Of a DNA stretch of 64,000 nucleotides, positions 8,079-15,300 are shown piece after piece. This stretch comes from Desulfohalovibrio reitneri. GTDB taxonomy: Bacteria; Desulfobacterota; Desulfovibrionia; Desulfovibrionales; Desulfovibrionaceae. The stretch is from the NCBI RefSeq assembly GCF_000711295.1, contig NZ_JOMJ01000003.1, forward strand, positions 1,005,001-1,069,000, given 5' to 3'. Below the pieces are notes generated by a model. That model was given only the letters and a program-made list of their open reading frames with translations, searched no databases and was not told where the DNA came from. How positions within the stretch are numbered: the first letter of the stretch is position 1; every line of letters begins with the position of its first letter. A program made the translations under genes and the position numbers.

Positions 8079-8551
8079 CAGAACGGGATCATGTCGTCCA
8101 TCGCCGCGCCGGGAGCCCCGGCATCGTCGGCCATGACAATGCGACGGTTGAAGTAGATGTTCTCGTTTTCACCGCGAGTGCGTTTGGTCACCTCCAGCTT
8201 GATGTTGAGAAGCTGCTCGAGGTGGCCCGGCAGGTCGGAGAGTTTCTGAAGCTGCAGCCCGCAGGTGTAGAGGTCCTGCTTGAGCCACTTGATGTTCTCG
8301 TTGCTGGCCATGACGTTGTTGCGCCAGAGCAGACGCCCCTTGTGGGTCGGCGCGAGGATGCGCAGGGTCCACTTGAGCATGGGATTGCCCGAGGTCTGGG
8401 CGCGGGTCAGTTCGACCCGGTCGACGTTAACCTGGTATTTGCCGTCGGGGACGGCCTCGAACTCACGCTCCTCGACTTCGGCGGTTTCGAAGGCGTCATC
8501 AAACTGCGCCAGGTCGAGGTTGCTGTTGGATTGGTTTTCGTAGTGTTCCAT
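8078..8551 (-). CDS. DUF669 protein, probable phage-type ssDNA-binding protein
   Basis: The 157-aa protein matches DUF669, a family found beside phage recombinases. An acidic N-terminus is followed by a beta-rich core (VPDGKYQVNVDRVELTRAQTSGNPMLKWTLRIL, then GRLLWRNNVM). The last residues, MDDMIPF, copy the acidic tip that bacterial SSB uses to dock partner proteins (DDDIPF). This supports a single-strand-binding role serving the Sak4-like ATPase upstream and the ERCC4 and RecD2 enzymes downstream. A role as SSB is inference, not shown. Confidence 0.85.
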   Translation of the reverse strand: MEHYENQSNSNLDLAQFDDAFETAEVEEREFEAVPDGKYQVNVDRVELTRAQTSGNPMLKWTLRILAPTHKGRLLWRNNVMASNENIKWLKQDLYTCGLQLQKLSDLPGHLEQLLNIKLEVTKRTRGENENIYFNRRIVMADDAGAPGAAMDDMIPF

Positions 8552-8563
8552 GGTCGGATCTCC

Positions 8564-9334
8564 TTACTGTTGGGGTTTCGCCGCCGCACTCGCGGTCGGC
8601 TCCGGCTTCGTCCGGGCGGCACTCGCCGCAGCTCCGGCTGCCGTGTTGTTGAACGCTTTCATGAAGCTCGGAAAATCGAGGGGGATGACTTCGGGGAGTC
8701 GGCCGGTGCGGTCACCGGCGTCGTAGTTGGGACTGGGCTTGGTGCGCATCACGCGCTGCCAGACCGGCTTGCCGTCCTCGCCGGTTTTCATGTCCAGGTC
8801 GCAGAACAAGATCAGGTCCACCAGGCCGGTGACCAGTTTCCGCGCCTTCTCCGGCAAGGTCGGCACGATGCGGGTGTGTTTGCCGGTCCGGGTCTCGATG
8901 TCCCGCTCCTGGGAGTGAGAGATCAGGATCAGCCCATAGGGCAGAAAGGCGAGCTTGTTGATGACGCGCTGGAACTCGTTGTTGATCAGCGCGTAGCCCT
9001 TGCCGTAGCCCAGGTCGGATTCGTGCTCGATCTTGAATTTCTTGCAGACGTAGTCCGAGCACATCTTGTAGGCGTTATCCACCGTGTCGACGACGATGGT
9101 CTTGAACTCGTGCTTGCCCTCGGCGATTTCTGCGCAGGCCTGCAGAAGATCGTCCCAGCAGGTGATCGGGGTCTGGAACACCTCCAGGGCGTTCAGGCCC
9201 GGCTCGGTCGCCAGGAACAGTGCGTCATCGGCCTTGGAGCACCAGGTGCTCTTGCCGATCTTGCTCGGGCCGTACACCAGGGCGGTGAGGTCCGAGAGCG
9301 TGTGTTTGGGTTTGCTTTTGGTCTTGGGAAGCAT
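8564..9334 (-). CDS. Sak4-like (AAA_24) RecA-family ATPase, single-strand annealing recombinase
   Basis: The 256-aa protein has a RecA-type core. It shows a P-loop YGPSKIGKST at residues 21-30, Walker B-like FKTIVVDTVDN at about 77-87 and a motif ending in LILISHSQERD. The C-terminal 35 residues are a low-complexity Ala/Pro/Thr/Lys tail. This is the AAA_24/Sak4 type found in phage recombination cassettes, usually beside an SSB-like protein, as here (DUF669 starts 13 bases downstream). It probably pairs homologous DNA during replication or recombination of the element. Confidence 0.87.
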   Translation of the reverse strand: MLPKTKSKPKHTLSDLTALVYGPSKIGKSTWCSKADDALFLATEPGLNALEVFQTPITCWDDLLQACAEIAEGKHEFKTIVVDTVDNAYKMCSDYVCKKFKIEHESDLGYGKGYALINNEFQRVINKLAFLPYGLILISHSQERDIETRTGKHTRIVPTLPEKARKLVTGLVDLILFCDLDMKTGEDGKPVWQRVMRTKPSPNYDAGDRTGRLPEVIPLDFPSFMKAFNNTAAGAAASAARTKPEPTASAAAKPQQ

Positions 9335-9360
9335 GGCTTCGTCTCCTTATGGTTGGGATT

Positions 9361-10377
9361 TCAAAACACCGGAGCGGCGTCTTCACCGGCTCCGTCCCGC
9401 AGCTCTTCGTGCGGGGCGATCCGTTGGAAATGGTTTTCGATGACGTTGGGGTTGCCGCCCGAGCGGCAGAGCTGGAAGTAGGCGCAGGGCCGTCCGTACT
9501 GGAAGCAGTAGCTGGTGTTGCGGTAGAAGGTGTCGCGCCGACGGGCGTCGAGCATGGCCTTGGAGAGTTCCCACAGCTCGGCCCGCAGTTCCTCGAACTG
9601 GTCGCGGGAGATGTAGAGCACCTCGCGGTGGAACATGCCCGGCTCGAGGTACTTCTCCTGAAGCCGCTGCTGAAAGGTTTCGTCGTCCTCGGGCAGCTTG
9701 CGCTTGGCGCTGCTCTTGCCGGTTTTCGACTTGGCGATCAGCTCCGCCCGGCGGGCCTCGAATTCGGCTTCGGTCTCACCCTTGCCCTGGCGCAACTTGG
9801 CCTTGACCAGGACGTTATAGATGATGCCGCTGACCGTGATGCCGAGGGTCTGCTCCAGGTACCAGGCGTAGAGGATGATCTGGAAATCGGTCCACAGCCG
9901 CTCCAGGTAGCTGGCGTCGATCTGCGAGGCGGTTTTGTGTTCCAGCAGGAAATACTGGCCATCCTGACGGACGATGCCGTCCACCTTCCCGGCGAGAATA
10001 AAACTGCGCGAGGTCGCCCCGGTCGCCGGGTTGACGATGGGACCTTCGAAGGTCTTTTCGAGCGCGACGACATCGAACGCTTCGGCCGGGTAGTGTTCCG
10101 CGTAGGCGCTCATCATGGCTCGGGCGAGATGCCAGTCGGCCTGTTGATAATCGTCCTGCGCCCGGTTCGGATAGGTCCGGTCGATGTGGTCGAGGACCTT
10201 GGCCAGATCTCGCTCGCCGTGCCAGCACTCCAGGCAGTCGTGAATGACCGAGCCGAAGGCCAGATTGGGGTCGCGCTCGAGCGGCACCAGCTCGTCGATG
10301 TAGCGCCACTTGCAGGCCATGCGGCAGTTGCGGAACAGCCGCCACATGGAATAGGTGGTGGTCATCAGCTCGCTCAT
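9361..10377 (-). CDS. Cas4/RecB-like PD-(D/E)XK nuclease with Fe-S cysteines
   Basis: The 338-aa protein has the RecB/Cas4 signature: H46, then D133 in AGKVDGIV, and E146-x-K148 in LLEHKTAS, followed by the QxxxY-like helix (TDFQIILYAWYLE). Cys18 or Cys22 and the C-terminal trio C291, C298, C304 match the four-cysteine iron-sulfur site of Cas4 and AddB-like nucleases. No CRISPR array or other cas gene is near, so this is the phage-type recombination exonuclease. The start at 10377 overlaps the stop of the 112-aa gene (ATGA); an upstream extension in frame is ignored. Confidence 0.87.
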   Translation of the reverse strand: MSELMTTTYSMWRLFRNCRMACKWRYIDELVPLERDPNLAFGSVIHDCLECWHGERDLAKVLDHIDRTYPNRAQDDYQQADWHLARAMMSAYAEHYPAEAFDVVALEKTFEGPIVNPATGATSRSFILAGKVDGIVRQDGQYFLLEHKTASQIDASYLERLWTDFQIILYAWYLEQTLGITVSGIIYNVLVKAKLRQGKGETEAEFEARRAELIAKSKTGKSSAKRKLPEDDETFQQRLQEKYLEPGMFHREVLYISRDQFEELRAELWELSKAMLDARRRDTFYRNTSYCFQYGRPCAYFQLCRSGGNPNVIENHFQRIAPHEELRDGAGEDAAPVF

Positions 10378-10712
10378 ACCGCCACCCCCGCTGTAGCAGC
10401 GGCGGGCGCTGCGCGATGCTTGGAGGCACAGGCGCAACCCGACGGCTGGGATCGTTCGATCAGGACCGAGCGTTCGCCGTATTCCTTGGTGGCGAAGCCG
10501 GTGAAAATGCGGGCGAGGTCGCTGCCGACATCGGTGGAGGCGTCGATCACGCAAGTGCGTCGGGCCTTGTCCAGATTGAACCGGCTCTCCATCCGCACAC
10601 GGGAACGGCCATGCAGGCTTTCGACGGCCAGCATCGCCAACATGAAAGTGTCTTCCAGTTCCTGGGCCGGGACCGACTCGTCAAAACGGTACTTGTAGGT
10701 GTCGTGAGTCAT
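10374..10712 (-). CDS. Hypothetical protein, 112 aa
   Basis: No family recognised. The protein begins MTHDTYKYRFDESVPAQELEDTFMLAMLAVESLHG and has a conserved-looking core up to FTGFATKEYGERSVLIERS, followed by an Ala-rich tail with two cysteines. The start at 10712 has AGAGGAG upstream. Between the sigma-factor stop and this start lies leader RNA copy B. The gene is translationally coupled to the nuclease gene by an ATGA overlap, so it is part of the recombination operon and may be an accessory subunit. That role is inference from position only. Confidence 0.75.
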   Translation of the reverse strand: MTHDTYKYRFDESVPAQELEDTFMLAMLAVESLHGRSRVRMESRFNLDKARRTCVIDASTDVGSDLARIFTGFATKEYGERSVLIERSQPSGCACASKHRAAPAAATAGVAV

Positions 10713-10749
10713 GGTTGAACTCCTCTTTTGTTCAGGTTCTGATTTCCGA

Positions 10750-10797
10750 GGCCCCGGATAGCCGCACCATGCGGCACGGTGCTTACTTACCGGAGCC
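10750..10797 (-). promoter_or_regulatory. Structured 5' leader RNA, copy B
   Basis: On the minus strand, GGCUCCGG (10797-10790) pairs with CCGGGGCC (10757-10750), with one U-G pair. It encloses UAAGUAA (10789-10783), a GCACC/GGUGC hairpin (10782-10764) and a short 3' linker. The 15-base block 10783-10797 is identical to copy A (880-894), while the inner hairpin and the 3' arm differ but still pair. It lies between the sigma-factor gene and the 112-aa gene, 38 bases before that gene's start. It is probably a control element of the downstream operon. Confidence 0.55.
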
Positions 10798-10816
10798 GGG
10801 GCTGATGCGTCGGAGA

Positions 10817-11401
10817 TCACAGGTAGTCGGTCAGGCCAGCCTCGCTGAAAGCCTCCCGCAGCTTGCTCAGCCGGTCGTAGAGGGTGGTTCTGGGAATGCC
10901 CATCTCCCGGGCGATTTCGGCCATGGTGCTGTCGTGCAGGCGCACGCACAGATCCCGGAGCTCTTCCGGCAACGAGGCGATGGCCCGGTCGAGGTCCATG
11001 CGGATCTCATGGGCGAGGCGCTCCCTTGTCTCGCGGGTGCCGCTTCCCAGAGAGCCTTCGCTATCCAGGAAGTCGATCCGCTCGGTGGTGTCGCCTTCGC
11101 CGTTGTCGAGGGGTTCGTTGAGTGATGTTTGGCAGAGCCGCCAGTCCCGGCATTGGGCGAACCGGGCCTCCAGAATGGTGGAGATGTGACGTTCGACGAT
11201 CCGGGCCATGAAGGTGGTCTTCTTGGCCTTGGCGGGATTGAAATGCCGCATCCGCTGCAGCAGATCGATCATCAGTTCCTGTTCGAGGTCGGGTCTGTCG
11301 TCCTCGGTGAATCCGGCTTTGCCTACGAGTTGACGTGCTTTGTGCCGAATGAGGTCGGCGGCATACTTGTCGATGCCATCGTAAGAATTCTGTGAAACCA
11401 T
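10817..11401 (-). CDS. Sigma-70-like RNA polymerase sigma factor of the element
   Basis: The 194-aa protein has a region-2-like N-terminal half (DRPDLEQELMIDLLQRMRHFNPAKAKKTTFMARIVERHIST). The clear region-4 HTH near the end reads LPEELRDLCVRLHDSTMAEIAREMGIPRTTLYDRLSKLREAF. It lacks regions 1 and 3, like ECF or phage-encoded sigma factors. Position near the front of the replication operon suggests that it directs transcription of the element's own genes. The GAGGAGG ribosome-binding site six bases before the ATG is fully paired with an upstream CCTCCTC, so translation should be limited. Confidence 0.85.
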   Translation of the reverse strand: MVSQNSYDGIDKYAADLIRHKARQLVGKAGFTEDDRPDLEQELMIDLLQRMRHFNPAKAKKTTFMARIVERHISTILEARFAQCRDWRLCQTSLNEPLDNGEGDTTERIDFLDSEGSLGSGTRETRERLAHEIRMDLDRAIASLPEELRDLCVRLHDSTMAEIAREMGIPRTTLYDRLSKLREAFSEAGLTDYL

Positions 11402-11406
11402 CGGGG

Positions 11407-11425
11407 CCTCCTCGGAGCGAGGAGG
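11407..11425 (-). promoter_or_regulatory. Hairpin hiding the sigma-factor ribosome-binding site
   Basis: The minus strand reads CCTCCTC (11425-11419), a five-base loop, then GAGGAGG (11413-11407), a perfect seven-pair stem. GAGGAGG is also the ribosome-binding site of the sigma-factor gene starting at 11401. Opening of the stem would be needed for initiation. Confidence 0.6.
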
Positions 11426-11596
11426 AGGTCCGCGTGGGTGTCGGCACGGGCCAGATCACAGGACAAAGCTGTCGCGTGGGCGAAGGGGTCGCAGGTACGC
11501 CGCCAATTGCCGTATTCGGCTCGGCGACACCCACAACAGCCTCCGCCATGCGTCCAGCTTGTTGTCCAGTGTCTATGGGTTCAGGTCGTTACGTGT

Positions 11597-11923
11597 TCAG
11601 GCTGCCCGTTCCTCGATGCGCATCAGGAACGGGAGACCGTGCTTGATTTCGAGCAGGCAGACTTTTCCGCTGCCCATCTGCGCAAGGTGCTCCAGCAGCG
11701 CCACGACCTCTTGCTTGAGGATGAAGTCATCCTGGTCGCGCTCGGGCCGGGGACCGCTCTGTCCGCCCAGCTTGATCTCACGCTCGATGACCGTGTCAGG
11801 GGTGAGTTCCGGCTCGCCGTCGCGGACCGGAATGTTGGTGATGCGGCCGAAGTTGATGTCCTGCATCAACTCGATGAGTCGCCGCTTCGGTGGGGTGAGG
11901 TGTGCTTTGTTGATTTGTGCCAC
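11597..11923 (-). CDS. Hypothetical protein, 108 aa
   Basis: No family recognised. The GTG start at 11923 follows AAGGAGA at suitable spacing. The sequence begins VAQINKAHLTPPKRRLIELMQDINFGRI and has a charged middle segment rich in Arg, Asp and Glu. A strand-helix C-terminal part follows (FILKQEVVALLEHLAQMGSGKVCLLEIKHGLPFLMRIEERAA). The gene stands just after the terminator of the QueC-like operon and 195 bases before the sigma-factor gene on the same strand. It is therefore probably the first gene of the replication operon. Function unknown. Confidence 0.7.
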   Translation of the reverse strand: MAQINKAHLTPPKRRLIELMQDINFGRITNIPVRDGEPELTPDTVIEREIKLGGQSGPRPERDQDDFILKQEVVALLEHLAQMGSGKVCLLEIKHGLPFLMRIEERAA

Positions 11924-11980
11924 TGCCAGTCTCCTTGTTCGGAAGTTCTGGCACGCCCGGTGGCCAACCCTGTGCTGACC

Positions 11981-12031
11981 AATAAAAAACGCCGGATCGC
12001 GCCTTCATTGGGGAAGGCGCTACATCCGGCG
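11981..12031 (-). terminator. Terminator of the QueC-like operon
   Basis: On the minus strand a long hairpin (CGCCGGAT with ATCCGGCG, inner GCGCCTTC with GAAGGCGC) at 12031-11990 is followed by GTTTTTTATT. It sits 66 bases after the stop of the QueC-like gene and separates that operon from the replication genes. Confidence 0.85.
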
Positions 12032-12096
12032 TCGCAATGGCTACATTTGGCGTAGCGGAAATTTTTTTTAGTTTTTTCTTCCTGGGTGGTCCCGGG

Positions 12097-14199
12097 TCAT
12101 TCGTTGACTATCGGGCGGACCTCCCAAACGATCTCCTCTTCGGTCCGGTAGACCGGTGCGTTGCCGCACTTGATGGACTCCTTCAAGTGGGCAGCCAGCG
12201 GCTTATCGTACTTCTCCAGATACTTAATGGCCCGGTTCACGGCACTCCGGAAGGCGTCACGAATGTTCTTGCGTTTGTCGTTGGATTTCCGGAGTTTGCC
12301 ACCCAGACCAACCGCCTCGTTGATTGCGGCGGTGATCTGAGTCATTTCGTCCTCAAGCCGCTGGATTTCGGCATCGTTGTTTTCTGCCCGGGCTTCTTCA
12401 ATCTCTCGGAAAAGCTCGTGAGCCGTCTCCCGGTATTGCTCGACGGCCTTGCGGTCGGCAACGAAGCCGGTATCACCCAACGGAACCCCCTGGGTGACCT
12501 GAAAACCTTCGTCGGTTTCATTGGAGTTCAGGACCGCGTTGCAGCTATCGATGGCAAACCCGCAGACGATCTCGTAGACCGAGGTTTCCTTGTTGGGCCT
12601 TGCCAGGAGGAAGTTGATGTACTCGGCTCCTTTGTCGACACCCGTCACGAGCACCTCGGCATTGCCGTTAAAGCGTGCGGCCCAGACACCCCCGCGCTTC
12701 CTGAAATAGTTGTCCGGCTGCTTCTGATCGACCGGAATGGCGGGGACGGAGATTACCGATCCCGATTCATAGACCGTCCTGAGTAGGCAGTCTCCCGGCA
12801 AGGTGCGTTGGCGGATGGCGGTGATGTTGCGGCCAACCATGGTGTCCATTGCATCGCAGACTTCCTTGGCATGCTGCTTGTAGAGGTCATAAACCTTTTG
12901 TGCCACTTTGCCGGAGTTCCCATTAAGGTAGCGGAAGACCCGACTGACCTCGCTGAATCGGGCGATAAACTGGGTGATGTCGTCCTGCTCGCGTACCTGA
13001 TTGGCACGCTCCAGGTACGCGGCCGTCATGATCTTGTCTTCATCCTTGCTTCTGCTTTGGGTGAAGATGTCGGCCTTATAGGCTTCAACCGGGTCGTACT
13101 GATCGGCCTTTGCCGCAAGCATGGCAAAACGCCTGTCGATGCACTGCGAACACGTTCCGCAGTGGGTATGATGATTGGTCATCTCCCAGGTGTGTGTGCA
13201 GGTAGTCGATGCCGCGATCATATCCTGGCATCCTGCCTTGGTGATCACCTGGATGACATCGGCCTTGGTTTTCCAGATGTAGGGATTCTCAATCGTGAAC
13301 GGCTCGCCAGCCACCAAGCTGATGATTTCCTGAAACCCTCGAATCACCCTTGGATGGGTGGTGCGAGTTGCCCGTCCGCCGACTACCTGGGCGCAGACCG
13401 GCAAATTTAGACTGATGACGCCGTTTTCGTAGAACCGGACGCTCTTCAGGTTCAGCATCCGCGCAATGGTCGCTCCGATAGATACATAGAGAAAGGAGCG
13501 GCTCCGTTGGGTGTACTCTTTGTTGAGTTTCTTGTTCTTGTTGACGCGAACGCCGATGTGGAGGGGATCGTTTTCGCCAGCCTTGTCGGCAATCATCTTT
13601 TCCAGCCGACGGTGGCGCTTGTTGAGCTTCTGGGTCGGCTTGTGGGTTACCAGAACCACCCGTCGTTTCTCGTTCAGTACCTCGTCAATGGTTCCCGCCA
13701 GCGAGTCCAGGCCGCCCGAAAACATCACCACCTGTTCCGGATAACCGTGAAGACGTCCGTCATCGTTGAAGTCCAGGTAGCCTTGAAAAGCATGTGCCTC
13801 TTTCAGTTTGGTGAACTCGAAGTGGTAGTTGTCGTCGGACAGGAAGCCAAGCGTCGAGCACAGCGCCTGCAGAATCTCTTGCCCGTTCCAGAAATCCGGG
13901 GTCCTTACCGGGATGATGAAGTGCAGATCTCTGCGCCAGCCGTGCCCGAAGGAATCGACGTCATCGGCTCCCCGTGGAATGGCCTGGTCGGCGCAGTAAA
14001 CATAGGTGGCGATCTCAAGCAGATCCTGGAAGACATCCGGCACATTTCTGACAATTTTTGTATGAATGTCTTCGATGCGCAGGGTGATCTTGTCCGGCCC
14101 GTCTTTGCCCCAAAGGCGCAGACGCAGATCCCGGCCAGGGGTTTCCTTAATCCCATCGGTCGGTGCGTTTCCGCATATGATGTAACGCTTATCTTGCAT
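12097..14199 (-). CDS. QueC-like PP-loop protein, 700 aa (QatC/Cap9-type)
   Basis: The protein has a complete QueC-like core. The PP-loop SGGLDS lies at residues 161-166 and four cysteines, C334, C347, C350 and C353 (CGTCSQC), form the QueC zinc site. QueC makes 7-cyano-7-deazaguanine, but normal QueC is about 230 aa and works with QueD, QueE and QueF, none of which is here. About 150 extra residues precede the core and 340 follow, including a charged helical segment near 590-650. Long QueC-like proteins occur in phage defence (QatC, and Cap9 of type IV CBASS), where attachment of a deazaguanine to a partner protein has been described. Its start overlaps the 262-aa gene by 11 bases. Confidence 0.8.
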   Translation of the reverse strand: MQDKRYIICGNAPTDGIKETPGRDLRLRLWGKDGPDKITLRIEDIHTKIVRNVPDVFQDLLEIATYVYCADQAIPRGADDVDSFGHGWRRDLHFIIPVRTPDFWNGQEILQALCSTLGFLSDDNYHFEFTKLKEAHAFQGYLDFNDDGRLHGYPEQVVMFSGGLDSLAGTIDEVLNEKRRVVLVTHKPTQKLNKRHRRLEKMIADKAGENDPLHIGVRVNKNKKLNKEYTQRSRSFLYVSIGATIARMLNLKSVRFYENGVISLNLPVCAQVVGGRATRTTHPRVIRGFQEIISLVAGEPFTIENPYIWKTKADVIQVITKAGCQDMIAASTTCTHTWEMTNHHTHCGTCSQCIDRRFAMLAAKADQYDPVEAYKADIFTQSRSKDEDKIMTAAYLERANQVREQDDITQFIARFSEVSRVFRYLNGNSGKVAQKVYDLYKQHAKEVCDAMDTMVGRNITAIRQRTLPGDCLLRTVYESGSVISVPAIPVDQKQPDNYFRKRGGVWAARFNGNAEVLVTGVDKGAEYINFLLARPNKETSVYEIVCGFAIDSCNAVLNSNETDEGFQVTQGVPLGDTGFVADRKAVEQYRETAHELFREIEEARAENNDAEIQRLEDEMTQITAAINEAVGLGGKLRKSNDKRKNIRDAFRSAVNRAIKYLEKYDKPLAAHLKESIKCGNAPVYRTEEEIVWEVRPIVNE

Positions 14200-14977
14200 C
14201 GGCTCGCGCTCCTTCTTTTAGCTCGTCCTTCATCTTTTTCAGCGCATAGGAGGCGAAGCCATTGGAAGATTCCCTGGAGATGTCACCACCTTCTTCGTAT
14301 CTGTGCTTTGAAAACCAGTCTGCTGAAAACTGTTCGACGATCAGGGAATCCTCTTTGCAGTGCATGTTCAGGGCCTTCTCGAATTGTCCCATTTCATTCA
14401 TGGTGGCAAAGCGCTGGCCCTCGCCAAGATGGGTGGCCAGCGTTTTTGACAGGAAATAGTTCATGCTCTCGTTGGTCAGCTTGGCGAAGAAAGTCCGCGA
14501 CAGTTCTCCGAACTCCCGCTTTTTTCCGAGCGCAGCCAGTGCGGCCCGAACATCATCTGGTCCGGGGGCGAACAGAGACGGCAGCTTTGGTGAGATGTGC
14601 TCCACCAGGGCTCCAACCAATGCCCGCTGAGACATTTCACCGAGGTCGGATCGGCCACCGTTGGACTCCAATTTATTATCCAAGGCCTCGGAGATTGCGG
14701 CGGCAAGATCGGGAAGGGATGTATCCTGCGGCAGGTTGACACCGAGGGATTGGAGATGCTCGCCGAAGTTCTCTTTTTTTGCGGCAATGGCGAGCTGGGT
14801 CATCAACCAGACCGCCTCGGTGAACCCCTCATCGTTGAGCACGGAGGTGAAGGCTTTGTCGGCCGCCCGGATTGTGGCATTTGCGATTTGGGACACGTCG
14901 GCACCGGCCGTGATCAGGCCGACCACCTCTTTCCATGCCCTCGACCTTGGAAGGCTTCCAAGTCTGACGTGCCCCAT
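14189..14977 (-). CDS. Met-Gly N-terminus protein, 262 aa; candidate partner of the QueC-like protein
   Basis: The protein begins MGHVRLGSLPRSRAWKEVVGLI, so after Met removal it exposes an N-terminal glycine. It is mostly helical, with a Gly/Ala-rich first helix (ITAGADVSQIANATIRAADKAF) and a conserved-looking middle (GFTEAVWLMTQLAIAAKKENF). The C-terminal part is charged. I recall this MGHVRLG-type opening in uncharacterised proteins next to QueC-like genes, but I cannot verify it here. It is coupled to the QueC-like gene by an 11-base overlap. In QatB and type IV CBASS proteins the glycine is the reported site of modification, so a substrate role here is a reasoned guess. Confidence 0.72.
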   Translation of the reverse strand: MGHVRLGSLPRSRAWKEVVGLITAGADVSQIANATIRAADKAFTSVLNDEGFTEAVWLMTQLAIAAKKENFGEHLQSLGVNLPQDTSLPDLAAAISEALDNKLESNGGRSDLGEMSQRALVGALVEHISPKLPSLFAPGPDDVRAALAALGKKREFGELSRTFFAKLTNESMNYFLSKTLATHLGEGQRFATMNEMGQFEKALNMHCKEDSLIVEQFSADWFSKHRYEEGGDISRESSNGFASYALKKMKDELKEGARADAR

Positions 14978-15010
14978 GTCGATCTCCTTATTTGTCGCGA
15001 CCCGGCATCG

Positions 15011-15244
15011 TTATTCGGGCCTCCTGATGACGACGATGCTCCGGGCCTTACGAGCTTCTTTCTTCAGATAGCCTTTCCGTACCAGTTGAGCGATCTGCTC
15101 GTGGGCGCTCGCGTGGCTGATACCAAGGACTTCCGACAATTCTTTCACCGTTGGCGGTAACCCCTTTTCATCGATGATTTGGCAAATGACCCTCAGCGTG
15201 TTGGCTTGTGGGTCGGTTATTTCCGATACCTTTTTCTTTCCCAT
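15011..15244 (-). CDS. LexA-type winged-helix DNA-binding protein, 77 aa
   Basis: The whole protein is a LexA N-terminal-type domain: DPQANTLRVICQIIDEKGLPPTVKELSEVLGISHASAHEQIAQLVRKGYLKKEARKARSIVV. It matches the helix-turn-helix and wing of LexA but lacks the S24 self-cleavage domain, so it cannot respond to RecA in the LexA way. It is the first gene of the cargo operon, and a perfect palindrome covers its promoter. It most likely represses the operon. The signal that relieves repression is unknown. Confidence 0.87.
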   Translation of the reverse strand: MGKKKVSEITDPQANTLRVICQIIDEKGLPPTVKELSEVLGISHASAHEQIAQLVRKGYLKKEARKARSIVVIRRPE

Positions 15245-15300
15245 GGCGATTGCTCCGTGTCGTAGCCACTGAGCGGATTAAGCCCAATTTATGACCAATG

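Noticed and set aside
12097-14199. Ordinary queuosine biosynthesis gene (queC)
   Set aside because: The protein is three times the normal length and has no queD, queE or queF neighbours; it sits in a regulated cargo operon of a mobile element.
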